Source: Helicoverpa zea
Lineage: Eukaryota; Arthropoda; Insecta; Lepidoptera; Noctuidae
Assembly (NCBI RefSeq): GCF_022581195.2
Contig: NC_061455.1
Coordinates: 10,062,189 to 10,126,188, forward strand
Direction of reading: 5' to 3'
DNA length: 64,000 bases
In this document: positions 11,865 through 26,800 of the stretch, one piece after another
How positions within the stretch are numbered: position 1 is the stretch's first letter
Layout: each line of letters opens with the position of its first letter
Notes under the pieces: model-generated
The model's database searches: none
What the model was told of the DNA's origin: nothing
The model's input: only the letters and a program-made list of their open reading frames with translations
Translations under genes and position numbers: made by a program

Positions 11865-14800
11865 CTACAATACTGTTTGCATGTTAACCTTCTCTGGCTT
11901 ATCCTTGCCTCCTCTGCGGAAGTGTTGCTCGATCTCCGCTAGAGACTTACCTTTAGTTTCAGGCACCATGAACAATACGAAGAAAAACGCCACTGCGCAG
12001 AAACAGGAATACAGCCAAAATGTACCCGCTGATCCCAGTACCGCCTGCGGAAGGAAGTTATAAGGTTTTTATAATTTTCAATCTCAAAGTCATATATTTT
12101 AATTTCAAATAGGCCTACAAGAGCTCTTTCGAAACTTCAAGCTAGTTACATGGTTCAAAAGAATGAGGCCATAAACACTTAAAAAAAACAATAGTGTTTA
12201 TAACAGTTTTCTTACCGTGAATACAAGTTATCCCTGAGAAAGTTAAACAGTCTAAGTGCAAAAAAAATGTGCACGTACATTTACAGACACTAGTATACCT
12301 CATCCGCTTTCGTGAGACAAAATATCTCTCTCTATATCGGGTGTGTCGTGAACAATCACATTAAATCATACCGTATATACTTTATGATATTCTATGGCGA
12401 ATTGTAAAAAAAATAACCTAATCCATTCAGTGGTTTAACCACAGGAGTCATTTTTCGTTTTTATAATTTACAACATCATGTGTAAAGCAGAGATAAAGTT
12501 AGGAGTATCGTATGTTTTGATCAGTTGACAGCTGTCAGTTTTCAAGGGAGAATTTCAGTTGTTTGTAATGACTGACTTTTATATGGTGTTCTAATTTTTG
12601 CACACTTTTATTCCATTTACTTTGTTTGAAAAAAATATTTTTTTATTTTTACGTATTTTTCTTTTATCTTTGTGTTAATCGACATATATTAACCAGTATA
12701 TTAACGCATTTCATTTAATGTGATTATGAACGACACACCCGATATATAAATGAGATTTGTATGGCATGTGCTGTGTGTTGGAGACTGTATAGTTGCATGC
12801 CCGATTGAGCGCTTCTAATTGGTTCCAGATTGTGAATCTTAACCGCACAGAGTTGTAAATCTCAGCTGCTCTTGTTGTGAGGTTGTATGGACACAAATAC
12901 AACCTAAACAAATATATACGCGATTAAAGATAATGTGTGACAAATTAACATGTATTTAATATCATGCCCAGAACGGATTTATTTGAATGACTATGCTACT
13001 TGGTACCTAATAATGCTCGTGGAAATCTAAGGATTGCTTAAATTTTCCCTATCGCAACAGCGTTTATGAAAACTCCAAAAACGATTCTTATATTTATTGA
13101 AATGAAAGCGAAAATGTTTAGATACATTTGGCTAACGTATACTGGGTATGATATATAATTTTAATGTCTACTAAACAATGTACTGCCTAAAATTATATTC
13201 CCGATGCTATTTCGAATCAGAACTTTAAATACCCAGAAAATTTAATTTCCAATTAATAAACGTAGTACGCATTATTAATACCAAACAACAAGCCGTGTGC
13301 ATATAATAGTTGAAATATCCGTATTGTATCGAAACTATACATTATATTATGAGCAGCAATTACGATACAATTATTATTACAAACAGATCCTGCTTTCAGT
13401 AAGTAATTATATTCACGCTGATAACGAATGCATACAGAATGCTAATTACAGTTACAATGTTATATGTTTCAGGTAATTAAAATTAAAAAATAACGTTTGA
13501 AATATGTTCAGCATTTCAATGAACTAACTGTATGTATTTGGTACTTTAAGAATTGAAGAAAATTTTATTACAGCCCCGTAAAACGACTAATAGTTTTCTA
13601 CGGGACAAGTTACAGATTAAGGTATGCCTTTCAAAAAGACCATTCAAATGAAACCAAATACAGAATTATCTTTAAACAAGTGACAGCCTGTTAGGCTATA
13701 AATAGGTACTTTATACCATTGCAGAATTTTTTTCAACGTCACCAGAATATTGAGGATTCGACCAAAGGGGTTGGTCGAATTCTAGTTCACTAAATCCTAC
13801 TTACATTAAGACTACTATATACTCACATCAAGGGCATGGTACGACTTGATTACGGAGAACATAGACAGCAAGTTGACAGCACTGGCCATGGCCGACAGCT
13901 GCGAGCGGTAATGTGCCGGGAATAGTTCTCCTAGTAGCAGGAACGGGAGACCGCCGAACCCGAGGGAGAAACCCAGCATGAATACCACCAGACTGGCTAT
14001 GGGAAGATACCTGTAAAGAAAAGGCTTTATGAGAATTACGGAGTTTCACTGATTACCGATAAAGTTATTTATCTGATAGTTAATGCTTTCCGCCAGATAA
14101 AGGATGCTTATAATTTCTGCACAATATTGCTATCCGAGACCTATGAAACCAAAAGTTTCAGTTAATCTGCTAGTATCAACTATCAGATAACTAACGGTAA
14201 ACAGTAAAACCGGGCCACAATGTCTTGGGTTTCCGCAAAGTAACGCCCGATTCCACAATTTACCTATATGACGTTCTAAAAAATGACTCGTAAAGAAATA
14301 TTTGTTCATTATATCCTAAGTAAGTAATTACTCAATTATACTTAGCTATTAATTGGCTATTCGAATGCTACGAAGAAAAGTAGGAACGGTATATTTGAGC
14401 CATTTTCCTCAAAATCTGAGATCTCACGTGCGGCCACGGGTGACGCAATAACAAGTGAAATGAGAGTCGCGGTGTCGGCGGGACGCTCGACGCTAATGAA
14501 TTGACAAACGTGTCCAGTGACCTATCGCGACACTTTCCTTGTAAATGCCTGATAAATTGGACCGTTTGAGTTCCTTTATATCGTTATAGTGGTCATCGGC
14601 CTTCTATCACCCTTGAAATGTATGAAAGGAAGTCTTTATCCAGTTTAGCACGTGCATCTTTTTCCACCTTGATCATATAGTCGTTAACATCACGTATTAC
14701 TTTTACGTAGACTGATAGTTTTATGCAGTTAATTTAAAAAAAAACTCGCTTGCTCAAAAATGTCGATGTTTTTTACAGTGTTCAAATATGACCACAGAAA

Positions 14801-17800
14801 AAAACTTTTCCAAAAAAATATTCACCATGAACTTTCCTTATGCTCATTCAGTCTCTAAAACATTCTTTAAAAAATATGTTAACTATATGTATATGTATCA
14901 GATTTACAGAGAGATAACATTCAGATAAGAAAATATGGAAAGAGACATATTACGCCGACTCCAAATAATTTTGAATAACGCCAAGCCTTTTGAAAAAACT
15001 CAAACTTACCCAAGCCACGGAGATTCCTTCAAGTGGAAATAGAAAGCCGCTCCCATGGAAGCCATAGAAGCGCACATGACAGCTGCAGAGATCAGCAGCA
15101 GTGGTCTGCGTCCAGTTCGGTCTACCAGTAGTGTACTGACTCCGTTGCTTAGCAGTTGTACCAATCCTATTATAATGGTGGCCGTCATCGCGTCTAATGT
15201 GCTGCCTGAAATCGAGGAAGTTTTCTTTAGGTGGTCTGATTTAGAATGATATACGTATATCAGAGACCGAAGTGTGTTTTACAGCAAGGAGGTCTTAGGA
15301 CTCATTATCATCAGATTCATTTCTTACTTCAAAGACTCTCTTTAAAGTTGGAAAATTGTTAATTTTCTCACACAACATTAAACACAATTTTATCAGTAAC
15401 CTTCTTCCCCGCGAAAAAGATAACATTGCCCACCAGATCAGGTTAAAACTATAAAACTGTCCAAGCCTTCTCTTACAAAACCACAGCTAAAACTACATCA
15501 GTTCAAAAAACTCACCAGCATTCCTGAAGATCTCTACAGTGAAGAATATAACGGCGTCTATGCCGCTGAACTGCTGGAACAGTAGCAAGGCGAACCCAAT
15601 GATCATGGGCTTCAGGACCACGGGTGAAAACATCACCTTACGCGTGAACAGGCTTGGTGGCCCTGTTGGGGCTTCGGCTTTCCTGTAAAGAATTCAATGA
15701 ATGTTAGGAATAAGGATATATTAATCAGCTCACCTATTTAGTATCTCGAAATTCTGGTCGAACATTGAACTCTCAATAAATTAGAAAGTTAAACTCTCTG
15801 AAATACTGATGTATCGGAGACGGTCAATAGTAACGACACTAAACGAGACGCAAGCGCGCCATCTGGTGGCGTTTCCGGTGAAACAACATTTTGGCGCGCT
15901 TGGCAGAGTCGTGGTGGTCGGCGTGGCGTCCGCGGAGCTCAGTCTTCGTTCAGTCGTCGTGTGGCACAACGGGCACACATCTCGAAACTGCCCTACGTCA
16001 CGTCTAGTGTACCTAGTGTTATTGCCTAGCGTTGTAGAACCGTTTTAGATCCACATTGTAAAGTGTCTTTTGAAATTAAAGTGGTTATTGTAACGTCTAT
16101 CGTATGGTATGGTTATTCTCTAACCTAACAGACAGACATGTGTTTGCGAGTTTGTTCTGCCACTTCTTCTCCCCAGCCAAAACACATAGGAAGTGGTGAA
16201 GGGCGGGCGTTTTGGGGGCTGTCTTTTGTTCTGACTAAGTCATTTGAATAAACGTTTGAGTTTTTTTGAGTTATCTCTTTGTCCGATTACCCTAGCTGAT
16301 GTCGGGCGATAGTGCCATCCTGATGTCTCTCCGACATCAATAATATTTGCAAGTCCTTCAAAATACATAATAACCACGGAAGACACACGACAAAATACCT
16401 TAATCAATATTTTAAACGCATCTGTTTGTCTATAAAACTCATATAAAAATATGCAATAATCACTTATAATACCACAAGAGCTTCAAAATTATCGGGTATT
16501 TTCCGATAGGTTCGTTGCAAACAAATGAAGGAGTCAAGTTTTTCAGGTTAAAAAATAACGAGCGCGAAGCGCGAGTGATTTTTCCTGAAAAACTTGACGA
16601 CTTTATTTGTTTGCAGGGAACCTTGAGGGAAATGCCAGATAATTATGAAGCTCGTGTGGTATTCGGGAGATTATTTTTCCGTCCCAAATGTCGGCCACAA
16701 CCTGTCAGTTTGACGTAGCAACGACCAGAGAAAATATTCAAAAAATTTTCAGTATAATACCATGTAGGTTGTACCACGTGACGTCGAATGGTGCAATTCT
16801 ATTGGTCGATATTTGGGTCGGAAAAATAATCATTAGAAATCATGTTTATTAATAAAGACAATCTGATCACGAGCTATAATTAATTAGTAATCAACAATTA
16901 TTTAAATATAGTATTGTGGTTACCAAGCGATATAAACAGAGATTTCAAAACGGTGCTAGATAAAATTGCAAGGTTTTTCATCAAAAGTCCAGCTGGAGCG
17001 AAACCGACTACAAATTCCGATCGTGGCAATCAAAGTCGATTTTTGAAAGCTCTTACATATGCAATCGAAGGGTGGAAAATTGTCGAAACACGATAAATCA
17101 TTGATGCAATCAAAGTGAATTGCTTATGTACCTAAACCCTGTATGCAGGCATATCATAAAAGCGGCGAAGACTAACAGCCAGTTTCTTCTTCAAACATAA
17201 AAGTCAAAGTAATGTCTAAAGTAAAAGTAACGGTCGTTTTTTCAAGGCTAAAGTGACGGCAAAACTAATAGAAAAAGCGAATTTGACCGTTACTTTTACT
17301 TTAGACATTACTTTGATTTTTACTTTGGCTTTTACTTTTGTTGAAGAAATTGGCTGTAAGAGGGGGAAAATGGACTTAAGGCTATTTTTAGTGGGGTTTG
17401 AATTCTAATCACCATAATACATTTTTTTTAAAGCCCCTCATCGTGACCGATGGTAGTGTGTGATCTGCCTCACAACAAACAATCATTAGGTACCTCTGTA
17501 TTCTGTTCATACATCGAAGTTATACATATATCGATATGCGTGTTGTCCTAGAGATCACGCCATCGCTAATTATTTTGGAAGTTGTCGCATCATCCTCATC
17601 GATAACTATTATGTTATTGGGATTGACCTCATTATGTAGTAGGCCACGTGACCGGTAGCAATTACTAGATGCCCTGCTAACCTCAAGCAAGGTGAAACGG
17701 TACGTCTTTTTATGGAGTCTTGAAGTAGCACTTGCTTACTAATTGACTTGTGAAGAAAATTGCCGTCTAAAATCGATGGGTGAATTTGTTTGGATACAGA

Positions 17801-20800
17801 TAGTACCTAGTATGCATATAACAAAGATAAGAATTAAACGATATGAATTACAGTCGTAAAAACAATCTCCTGAACTTATTCTTTCGTAGAACCATTTCGA
17901 TATCCTTTCCTCACGATCAAGTAAAAAATACTGATACAATAAATGCGAAACGGTAAATAGAGTAGCAATAGAAGCAATACCATATCGTAATGATGGTAAA
18001 GAACATAGTAATTAAATACTGCAGCATGCAACATGATGAAGTAAAAAGGAAATCGATACACAAAGTTCACAATAGCACTAGATATAAGGAAACACAACAT
18101 TTTAATTGCAGCAGTCTAGAGACCTAGAAGAAGTCACATGTCGTTATTTCGTAGACTAAGAGCCAGAAATTAACTTAGTTACTTCCAAAAGTCTCTCTGA
18201 ACTTTGTCTGAATGCTGTGACATCACTATTCAGTAATGTGTGGGAGTGTTCAAAGTTTCATAATTTGTGTACTTATTCAAAAGTTTTTAGGTGTCTGGTG
18301 GTGTTTTGCAATTTGATTTTGGTTTAGAATTGCGGGAAAAGTTTCAATGGGGTATTGGGTTTCCCGGGTAACTGGGTTGGGGTCAGATAGTCAATTGCTC
18401 CATGTAATACCCTGGTACTCAGCTACAACAGTTAGACTGGAAGCTGACCCCAACATAGTTGGGAAAAGGCTAGCTTAATAATGATAGTGGGAAAAGTTTC
18501 TTACCTAATCTATTGATATCTGACACTTACGCGAATATTAGACATTTAAATAAAACTACTTTTACGGATTTTATCGCGGTTACACCTTAGTCTGCCCGTG
18601 ACCATGGATGCTGTAAAGGATCCGAAACGTCGGGATTAAATAATATAATATAACCGCGATAAAATCCGTAAAAGTAGTTTTATTTAAATGTCTTACCTAA
18701 TCTATTGAAAACTATGATAAGTTAGACTATTGATATACCCTATAATAGGTAAGTTTTTAGCAGTATACGACAAATAAGCCCATCTACTACTTACTCTTGA
18801 TTATCTTCTTTAACAGTGGCAGTAGCTCTTGCCGACAGATGCAACCACTTGATTGATTCCGAAGCATCCAGACCCTTGGACTGCAGCCAGACGGGAGACT
18901 CTGGTAGAGGTAGGAGAACCACGAACAATGCCACTGCGGATGAAAATAATTTTTAGAGATAGTAGAATGATTTTAGTCAAGTAATGATATGATGATATTT
19001 CGGTGAACTAAGCAACAGAAGTATATTTATGCCGACACCGATGCATACATTTTTGCTCATTCATGTACCCATTATTAGTGAAATAACTAAACTGTTGAAT
19101 ACTCGAGTGTTAGGATGAATAATGATTTGATGTTTTTTTTTCTATATTTTTTTTCTCGACTTTATCACATAATATAACTTCAGTATAAAAAGATAAATTA
19201 CCACAAAACACAGCAGACAGGAAGGCCAGGTATCTCCAGTACAGCCAGTTGCCGGCCACGTATGATATCAGGATCCCCAAAGACATGGACAGGGTCGGCA
19301 GTGATCCTAGCCGACCGCGAATCTCAGGGTCGCAGCATTCACTCACCTTTAATGTAAATGTAACTTATTACAAGACATACTAGAACATCTTTTTATATGA
19401 TCTATACATATAATAAAATGATAGGAAAGTCAAAACTGTACAATGAATATTTTTTTAAAAGAATACTTGGGGGGTGATCCATAATCGATTTTGAACCCAA
19501 ATATGTAGTTTTTAGAATTTTTGTCTGTATGTCTGTTTGTCTGTATGTTTGTCCCGGATAAACTCAAAAAGTACTGCATGGATTTAAATCAAATTTTGCA
19601 TGACTATTACCTGGGGGCCGGTTCAACACATAGGCTATATATTATCACGCTATCACCTACGGGGGATGAGCAATGAACGATTAAAATAGTAATGATATAA
19701 TATTTGGAAATCTCATAAGTATGTACACAGTACAGCTGCTGGCGTAAAAAATGTTAATTTACGATATTCATCGAAATGTAAGCAAAATATGAAAACCGTT
19801 GCAAAACGTGTTTACAAAGAATTTAATAGAATTCAATGAAACATCACAGAGTTACCATGATAATGAATAAAAACTACAAAAACAACAAAGCGAAAATGCA
19901 GTTATTTTCACCCTTTCAAGAAAATTAATTAACAAGCAAGAGTATATGAAAATATTTACAAAATATCCAACACACTCCTCAGAGCCAAAGAGCATTCTCT
20001 TTTTCATTAATTAATCCATTTGTAGTTTTTGGATACATTGCAACCAAAAAGTCTGAAAGAATGATCATAAAAAAATCAATAATCAGTATTCATGAATTAT
20101 TTATTTTATGCGACATCTATAAATTATTTGTAAGCGTGACATGAGATAACTTTGAGACACATAATGAATGATCGTCTATATTAAGAAGTCGGTTAAACAG
20201 AGTAACATATTGTTTTCCGATGCAACGTGGTGAACCCTACACAACAATGATCCAAACACGAGAGGAGGTCAGATCGAGTCATATGACTGTGGATTAAACA
20301 CGCACTTATTATATTTGCGCAAATTATATCGTCTAATGAGTTTAATGCGCCGTGAATACAACATTTCCGCTTGTTTTATGGGCTGGTGAATTCGCGTCAA
20401 TACTTTATTTGTATTCATGTTTATGTTCAATTGATTATTATATCGCTACAGTTTTGACTTACAAATATTTAGTATGAATCTATGTGTGTTTGTCATTCAA
20501 GAATTGATTAAATTATATGCATAAGCAAATAGTTTTCATATTTATAAAATAGTGCGTAATTCTATCGAAACGTGGGCATAGATATTAAAGTTATACGAAA
20601 TAAAAACCACATTACTAAGTAATAGATAGGTACTTACATAAACTTGCGCTGTAGCCAATACGAAGCCAACTCCGACTCCTGTGATAATTCTGCCCACCAG
20701 CAGCAGTGGATAATACTTGGCAAAACCCAGGATCAGCCACGCAGCTACCCAGATAGGAGATGTGAGCTGCAGCGTGCGCTTGCGACCCAAACGTTGCATT

Positions 20801-23800
20801 AAAGTTCCGGATATCATGCTGCCTAGGAAAGCGCCCAGTGGTGGGATGGCTCCTAGAGAATTGAAGGGAAAAAAATGTAATTATACTTTTGTAAAAGCAA
20901 TAATGATATAGTTTTCATACAACCTTGCATGCACAAAGGAATATAAATAACTATAAATAACCTTTACACAATAACATAAAATGTTTTATCTGCTATTATT
21001 GATGATAAGATGACAACCTTTTCATGGAACAAATATTAATTTTCTTTAAACGAGGTGATAATGAATGTTACAATGGTAAAATCCCGGAATCATTCGACAT
21101 ATGTAATCGCCCATAAAGGTTACCATTTCTAGGATTCACCTCTAAAAAAAATAATAATAATAATTGCGATGAAATGAGGAAGTATGTCTACCATGCAAAT
21201 AGCAAGTCTGCCCACACATCCAGTCCTTGTGCTCAGCTCAAACAACCGCCGCCTACTCACTGTTTAACTTCCGTAACTAACCAAATTGTCTTAGCAGCAA
21301 AATGAAATACACGCAAAGGATTTATTTATTGGGCAGACTTGGCATTTTGCTGATGGATGAATTTTCTTCAGCGGTAATGTTATCTAAAATTGTCATATGG
21401 TATTGTCATACTCTGGATTCTTGAAGAATTGCATTTTAACATACCTACATTACTTTCCTAGGAATGTTTTCTTTTATCCGGTTATTTTCAAGATATAAAA
21501 TTCAAGACTTTAACACATTCTAATCTATAAACACTCATCGTGATTTCTAGTCCTTTAATGAAATTGATCACAGAACATCTTACACATTTAATTGGTTTTT
21601 GGCGAGCTCCTTAGTCCTTACCTATCCATGATTTCTGTTCACTGGTTTGTATGATATCCGGATCGGTGGCCTCGATGGACGGGATCGCGGAGGCGGAGTA
21701 ACCCCTCACCAATCCTATGATTAGGAATGACAGCGATGCGCCAAACGTCAGCCATAACTGTAACAAGGATGAATATGAATGTCTCCACTTAGACCTAGGT
21801 CGGTCTAAGTTCCTGAATTTTGTATCTAGATATTTCTGTTCCTAACTGACTGTCTCTAAGGAGTAATGTATTCTTATTCATTTTTATCAACTGTCTGGAT
21901 TTGTCTACATTTTGTGGTTCATGTTGGCTTTCGGCACTAGATGAATTACTGTGTAAGTATTATTACAATAATTTGCCTAGACTTTCATAAGCAATGGTAC
22001 AAATGAAGTGTTCATTTAGCAAATAATTTATATAGTGAATATAAGTTACCCATCGTAAAAAAATATTTATTTATTTTATGATACAAAATCAAATCCTGCA
22101 GGAACAATATAACTGTCCAGTTTTTTTTTGGAATTCGGTTTCTCTGCATGTTAACCGGATGAGCGGTTCGGGCTATAGCCAATGTTCGAGTTGAAATACA
22201 AAGGTGCTTCGGATTTTATTACAGTATATATCTATCTGTGATAACCCATTTCTACTACATATTTAAAGAACAGAATGTAAAAAAATATAGCTTAAAAACT
22301 TTAACTGGTTCTAAAACTAAGGGGATTAACGTTTTCCCTTTACGTACCTTTGTAAGTATATTTTTTTATTTTTTACTGTGATACAAAAAGCTTTTAAAAC
22401 CCCCCTACAGGCTTTAGTGCTAGAAACCGTATAAAATACTCCATATAGATAGTGGAATTCCTGAAACGTCAAATTCATGATAATCCTCGAATTCCAGGTA
22501 CAGTGTTTGGCCTACAAAAAAAAATATTCCTAATCAGATCTCGATCAAATAGATAAATTCCCAAAACTCTCTAGGACTCCACCAATAGAGAATCTTTTCG
22601 CTCTTGATCAAACACGAGATATCTAGTACCTCTAGTATTTTTCCTAAATCACACCCAGCATGATCCAACAATTTAGTCTCGGAAGTCCTCTACCTCCATA
22701 ACGTTCGTGGGAACAAAAACGTAGGTATATTGCATTGGATAGGTACTGTAAGTAATTCTTATGCATCCTCATGAGCCTACGCGATCAGAAACCCAATCAT
22801 TCCTGAAAGAGGTAACTTAAACACTTCCATAGCGAGGTGTTTTAATTAATTAAAATGAAGTTAGACCCATATCTTGGGCTGGGACTTTTTATTCAATCAC
22901 ACATAGAGTAAACTAACGGAAAACTTATACCTAATTCTCCTTGAGTTGTATATTTTACCAGAAATTGTATTGCTGCCGATTAGCAAGACAAGGAACGATA
23001 ATAAAATTACGATCTACTGCAGATTGTGTAATGTTTCAACGGTTCATCCCCGCGACGGTCACCAGTCAAAATAATGACCGGCAAATTACATAACTTGTTT
23101 AATAAATTGATCCATTTGCCATTCATGTCGCTATTTCAGTATTATATACAATTGGGTGCATCTGTCCGTGGCGTGACCGACGGAAGAGGGATATCACGCC
23201 ACGTGATCGCGTTTAAAACGATTCACGTGTACTAGCAGCTGTATCATTCGCGTGACAACCTTTCCACATAGATTTAAACTTTATTTTAAATGAACAAGAA
23301 CCTTTTTTTCGTCTTGTTAATTATTGGCAAAGGATTTTCACAGTTTGATTAGCCTTTGGTTACTGCTGTTTATTTGATAATTCGTCCGTCTTCTCTCTAG
23401 CTCATCTATACCAGTTGAACATGACTAATCAAATTTCAAACAAGTTTATAATATTATGAACAATCTCTCGAAATATTTTGATGCGCATTTTGATTAGGTA
23501 TAATAAGCATGTCCTTAATATTTCCAAGGTTCAACCTTCAATAACAAAAACCGAATCGAAGGAAGCCAATGCGTTTCCAAAATTACGATGTATTAAAATA
23601 TATCAATCTAATCTTAAATTATTTCTTCAAACACTGAAACCCAAGATCACCGACAACATAAACGATAGTTTTCCGTAAACAACTGTTCACTATGATTTTT
23701 CATGTTCAATTTTCAAAAGAAAAAGATTTTTAAGAAAAACGGACAAACAGATGCTTTACGTTTTCGGTGAACTTGATTTCACGACGAGATTATGGCACTC

Positions 23801-26800
23801 TACTCACAACGGCTTTTACAAGAATAGATAATATATGTATAGAATATAGTAAACCTATAGCTAAACCTTCAAAAGCCATAACAATCGTGAACATTGATTC
23901 AAGCACGTAGCAACGCTAGGTTCAAAAGGTGCATCTTAAACTACACAGTGTATTTAGTAATACCATGAGATTTGCAAATACGCCATCATGTAAAATTGAA
24001 AATTATGCGTGGGTAATAATAGCTAGTTCGTAACCCCATTGCAATACGCAGGTTATTTAGCCTATTGTGGTCAGTCATAACTTAGGTGCAGCCTTATCGA
24101 ATGAAACTGAATGCAATATTTTAAATGTAAGTGAATCAATATAAATATCAATTATGAAATTCACATAAATACACACCTCCTTTAGTTATTTATTATCATC
24201 CATCCTTAAAACACTTAAGGTGTTTTAGTTAAGATTTTTATTCGATATGATCTGTTTTATTAATTTTAACTTTATTACGCTACACCACTCGTCTATTGCA
24301 CCCACGTACACAGGGATAATGTAGCCTTCTTATTGAAAGAACTTGTGTAATTTGTCCAGCGGTTCAAGTGTACCCATTACATACAAACTTTACCACTTTG
24401 TGATATTAGTGTACTCGTAACTGTTCCTTACGAGGTTAGCTAAATGTTTTACTCACTAAACTCTCATTATTATAATTGGTAATAAAAGACGGGGTTTTTC
24501 ACAGTCTTAACATTTTATAAATGTCATTGTATTTACATAGGTACTTCAAATAACACACGTTAGTTCATGCATCTATCCAAATACTTCCTAGACAATTTGT
24601 TATAGAAAAAACTACAATGAGTGATTACATCATTAAGTTGCGGATGTCAGCGTGATAGACAAGTACATTGAAATAACTAGATGCTCGCGGTTTCACTCAC
24701 GCACGTCCCAGACTGCCTGCAATTGGGTAAAAGTGGTCTAAGTCCTTTTAGAGGTTCTGGACTAATGCTGTACCCATTTACATCAGTTCGGTAGATTACT
24801 TATTATGCAAATTTTATATTATTAGTGTTAAAAGATGTTACTGTTAAAAGATTCGAATGTGCAAAATATCGGATTGCATACATTTGTAAGTTTGGTCGCT
24901 CATGTAGGTATGTACATGATTTCTGGAACTTCATGAATAAACTTTCGTATAATGGCTATTACTTGTATGATTAGGTGACCGTGGCATTAAGAGCAGTAAG
25001 AAAAAACAAAGATTTGTTTGCCAAATATTTCAAAACCGGTTTTTGCTCGCGAGATGTTCTCTGTTTGCCATTAGAGATCGCGGCACTCAATAAACTAATT
25101 AGATTCATACAATACAATACTATGCCGAAAATCGTGATAAAAACAACCGCACCGAAAAAAATGATTGACAGAGTCCATTCAATTAAATCGTTTTTTTTTA
25201 CCGTTTGAAGCGACTGAATAAAAGTAGGAAATAGGGAATACTTCTTGGCTTCTTGCTTTTGCATTTCAAAAATCTGAATTTATGAAATAATGTCCTCAAA
25301 TAAGTTTAGTCCCCTTAGTATATTGTAGAGGTAAATATGCCTTAAAGAAACTTAAATGGTTTTATTTTATTCTCAGACACATGAGGATAAATATAAAAAT
25401 AAGGAAAAAGTGTTACTCAAAAGACCTTTTTGTTCTCATTTTCATCATCATTACGTAAAAAACCTGTTGTTGCACTAAATCATTTGGGATCAATGTCAAT
25501 GCCACCTTTTGGGCATTTAATTTCTATATAGCTCAGGTTCTTTGCATGAAGAAGTTTATAAACAGCAACAAAACTTTTTAATTCCTTTCAAAACTAAGGA
25601 GTAAAAAACGTAAATGTTAGAATCTTTCTTTCTGCCTTGATCACACAACCACTTCGAAACCCTTGTACACGTATACTTCTCGGTCTCGTAAATGCCATGT
25701 ACCGCAAATGCTCCAAGCTACATAATACAAACAAACATTCACTTAATTCCATACCAGGCAAAACCGCGACACGCAAAAAAGCCACAATCGTACCATTATC
25801 AAGCCTCAAACAGTAAAGATCAAGGAATAAATTGTTCTTCCTTTCTAAATAAAACATAGGTATGCCTCTTTTGAATGATGTCGGGTAAAAAGATTTTATT
25901 ATTTTTTGTTTTTAGGTGAGGATGTGCCTGATTATATAATAGTCGTATTCCAAATGCTGCACATTCATACTCCTAAACAATCATATCATTGCAGTCTTAC
26001 TAATATTTATCTATCATCTATCGATATTTTTCGTAAGACATAATCTATACTTGCGATCAATACCTGTATTTATAACACCTGATCAAAGTTAGGTACTAGA
26101 CTACCCGTGATTTGATTTCGATAACAATGTATATTTGACAGTTAGGTAATCGGCAAATCTTTGACTTCCGTTATCGTAGCTATTTTCTTTTATCAATCTC
26201 AGATCTTGAGGAAATCACATCAACAAATGTTTTTCTGTAGTAAGGTGTTATTTCCTTGCATTTGCATCAGTTCTGACTTACATAATGCATTTATAAGTGA
26301 GAATTAAAATAACTTATCTAAGTTTTCAATTCATCAAATGATTTCATTTGATGTTATCAAATTACGAATTAGTTACTTAGTACCTAACAATTTTTGGCTA
26401 GAACTAATATTATTAAGTTCTTGCTTTAATTTTTAAGATTAATAATATTAGTTCTTGCCAAAAATAGTTAGGTACTAAGTAACTAATTCGTAATTTGATA
26501 ACATCAAATGACACATAATATTTAACTGACCAATTAAATACCTACGAGTAGCCAATGTATTGCTATAAGGGCCAGCTTATTTTACCCACCATGGCAAAGA
26601 GGTACATATTTTTTAGTCTATCTATGGTACTACATACTAACACCCCGTTAGTAAAGTTACGGCAACGATGACTTGAAAAATTTGAGTTCGGTGATAAGTT
26701 ATAAGATAACCAGTCTAGCTATTTAACCCGTAAAAAAATAACCGGTCCAAGAGTTCTTTTTTAAATTTAATAGGTTAAATATGCGATTGGATGTTTTATT

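Noticed and set aside
15809..16048. 79-codon frame in the GC-richer stretch
   Set aside because: It coincides with the LTR-like segment; the peptide has no domain and no splice context.
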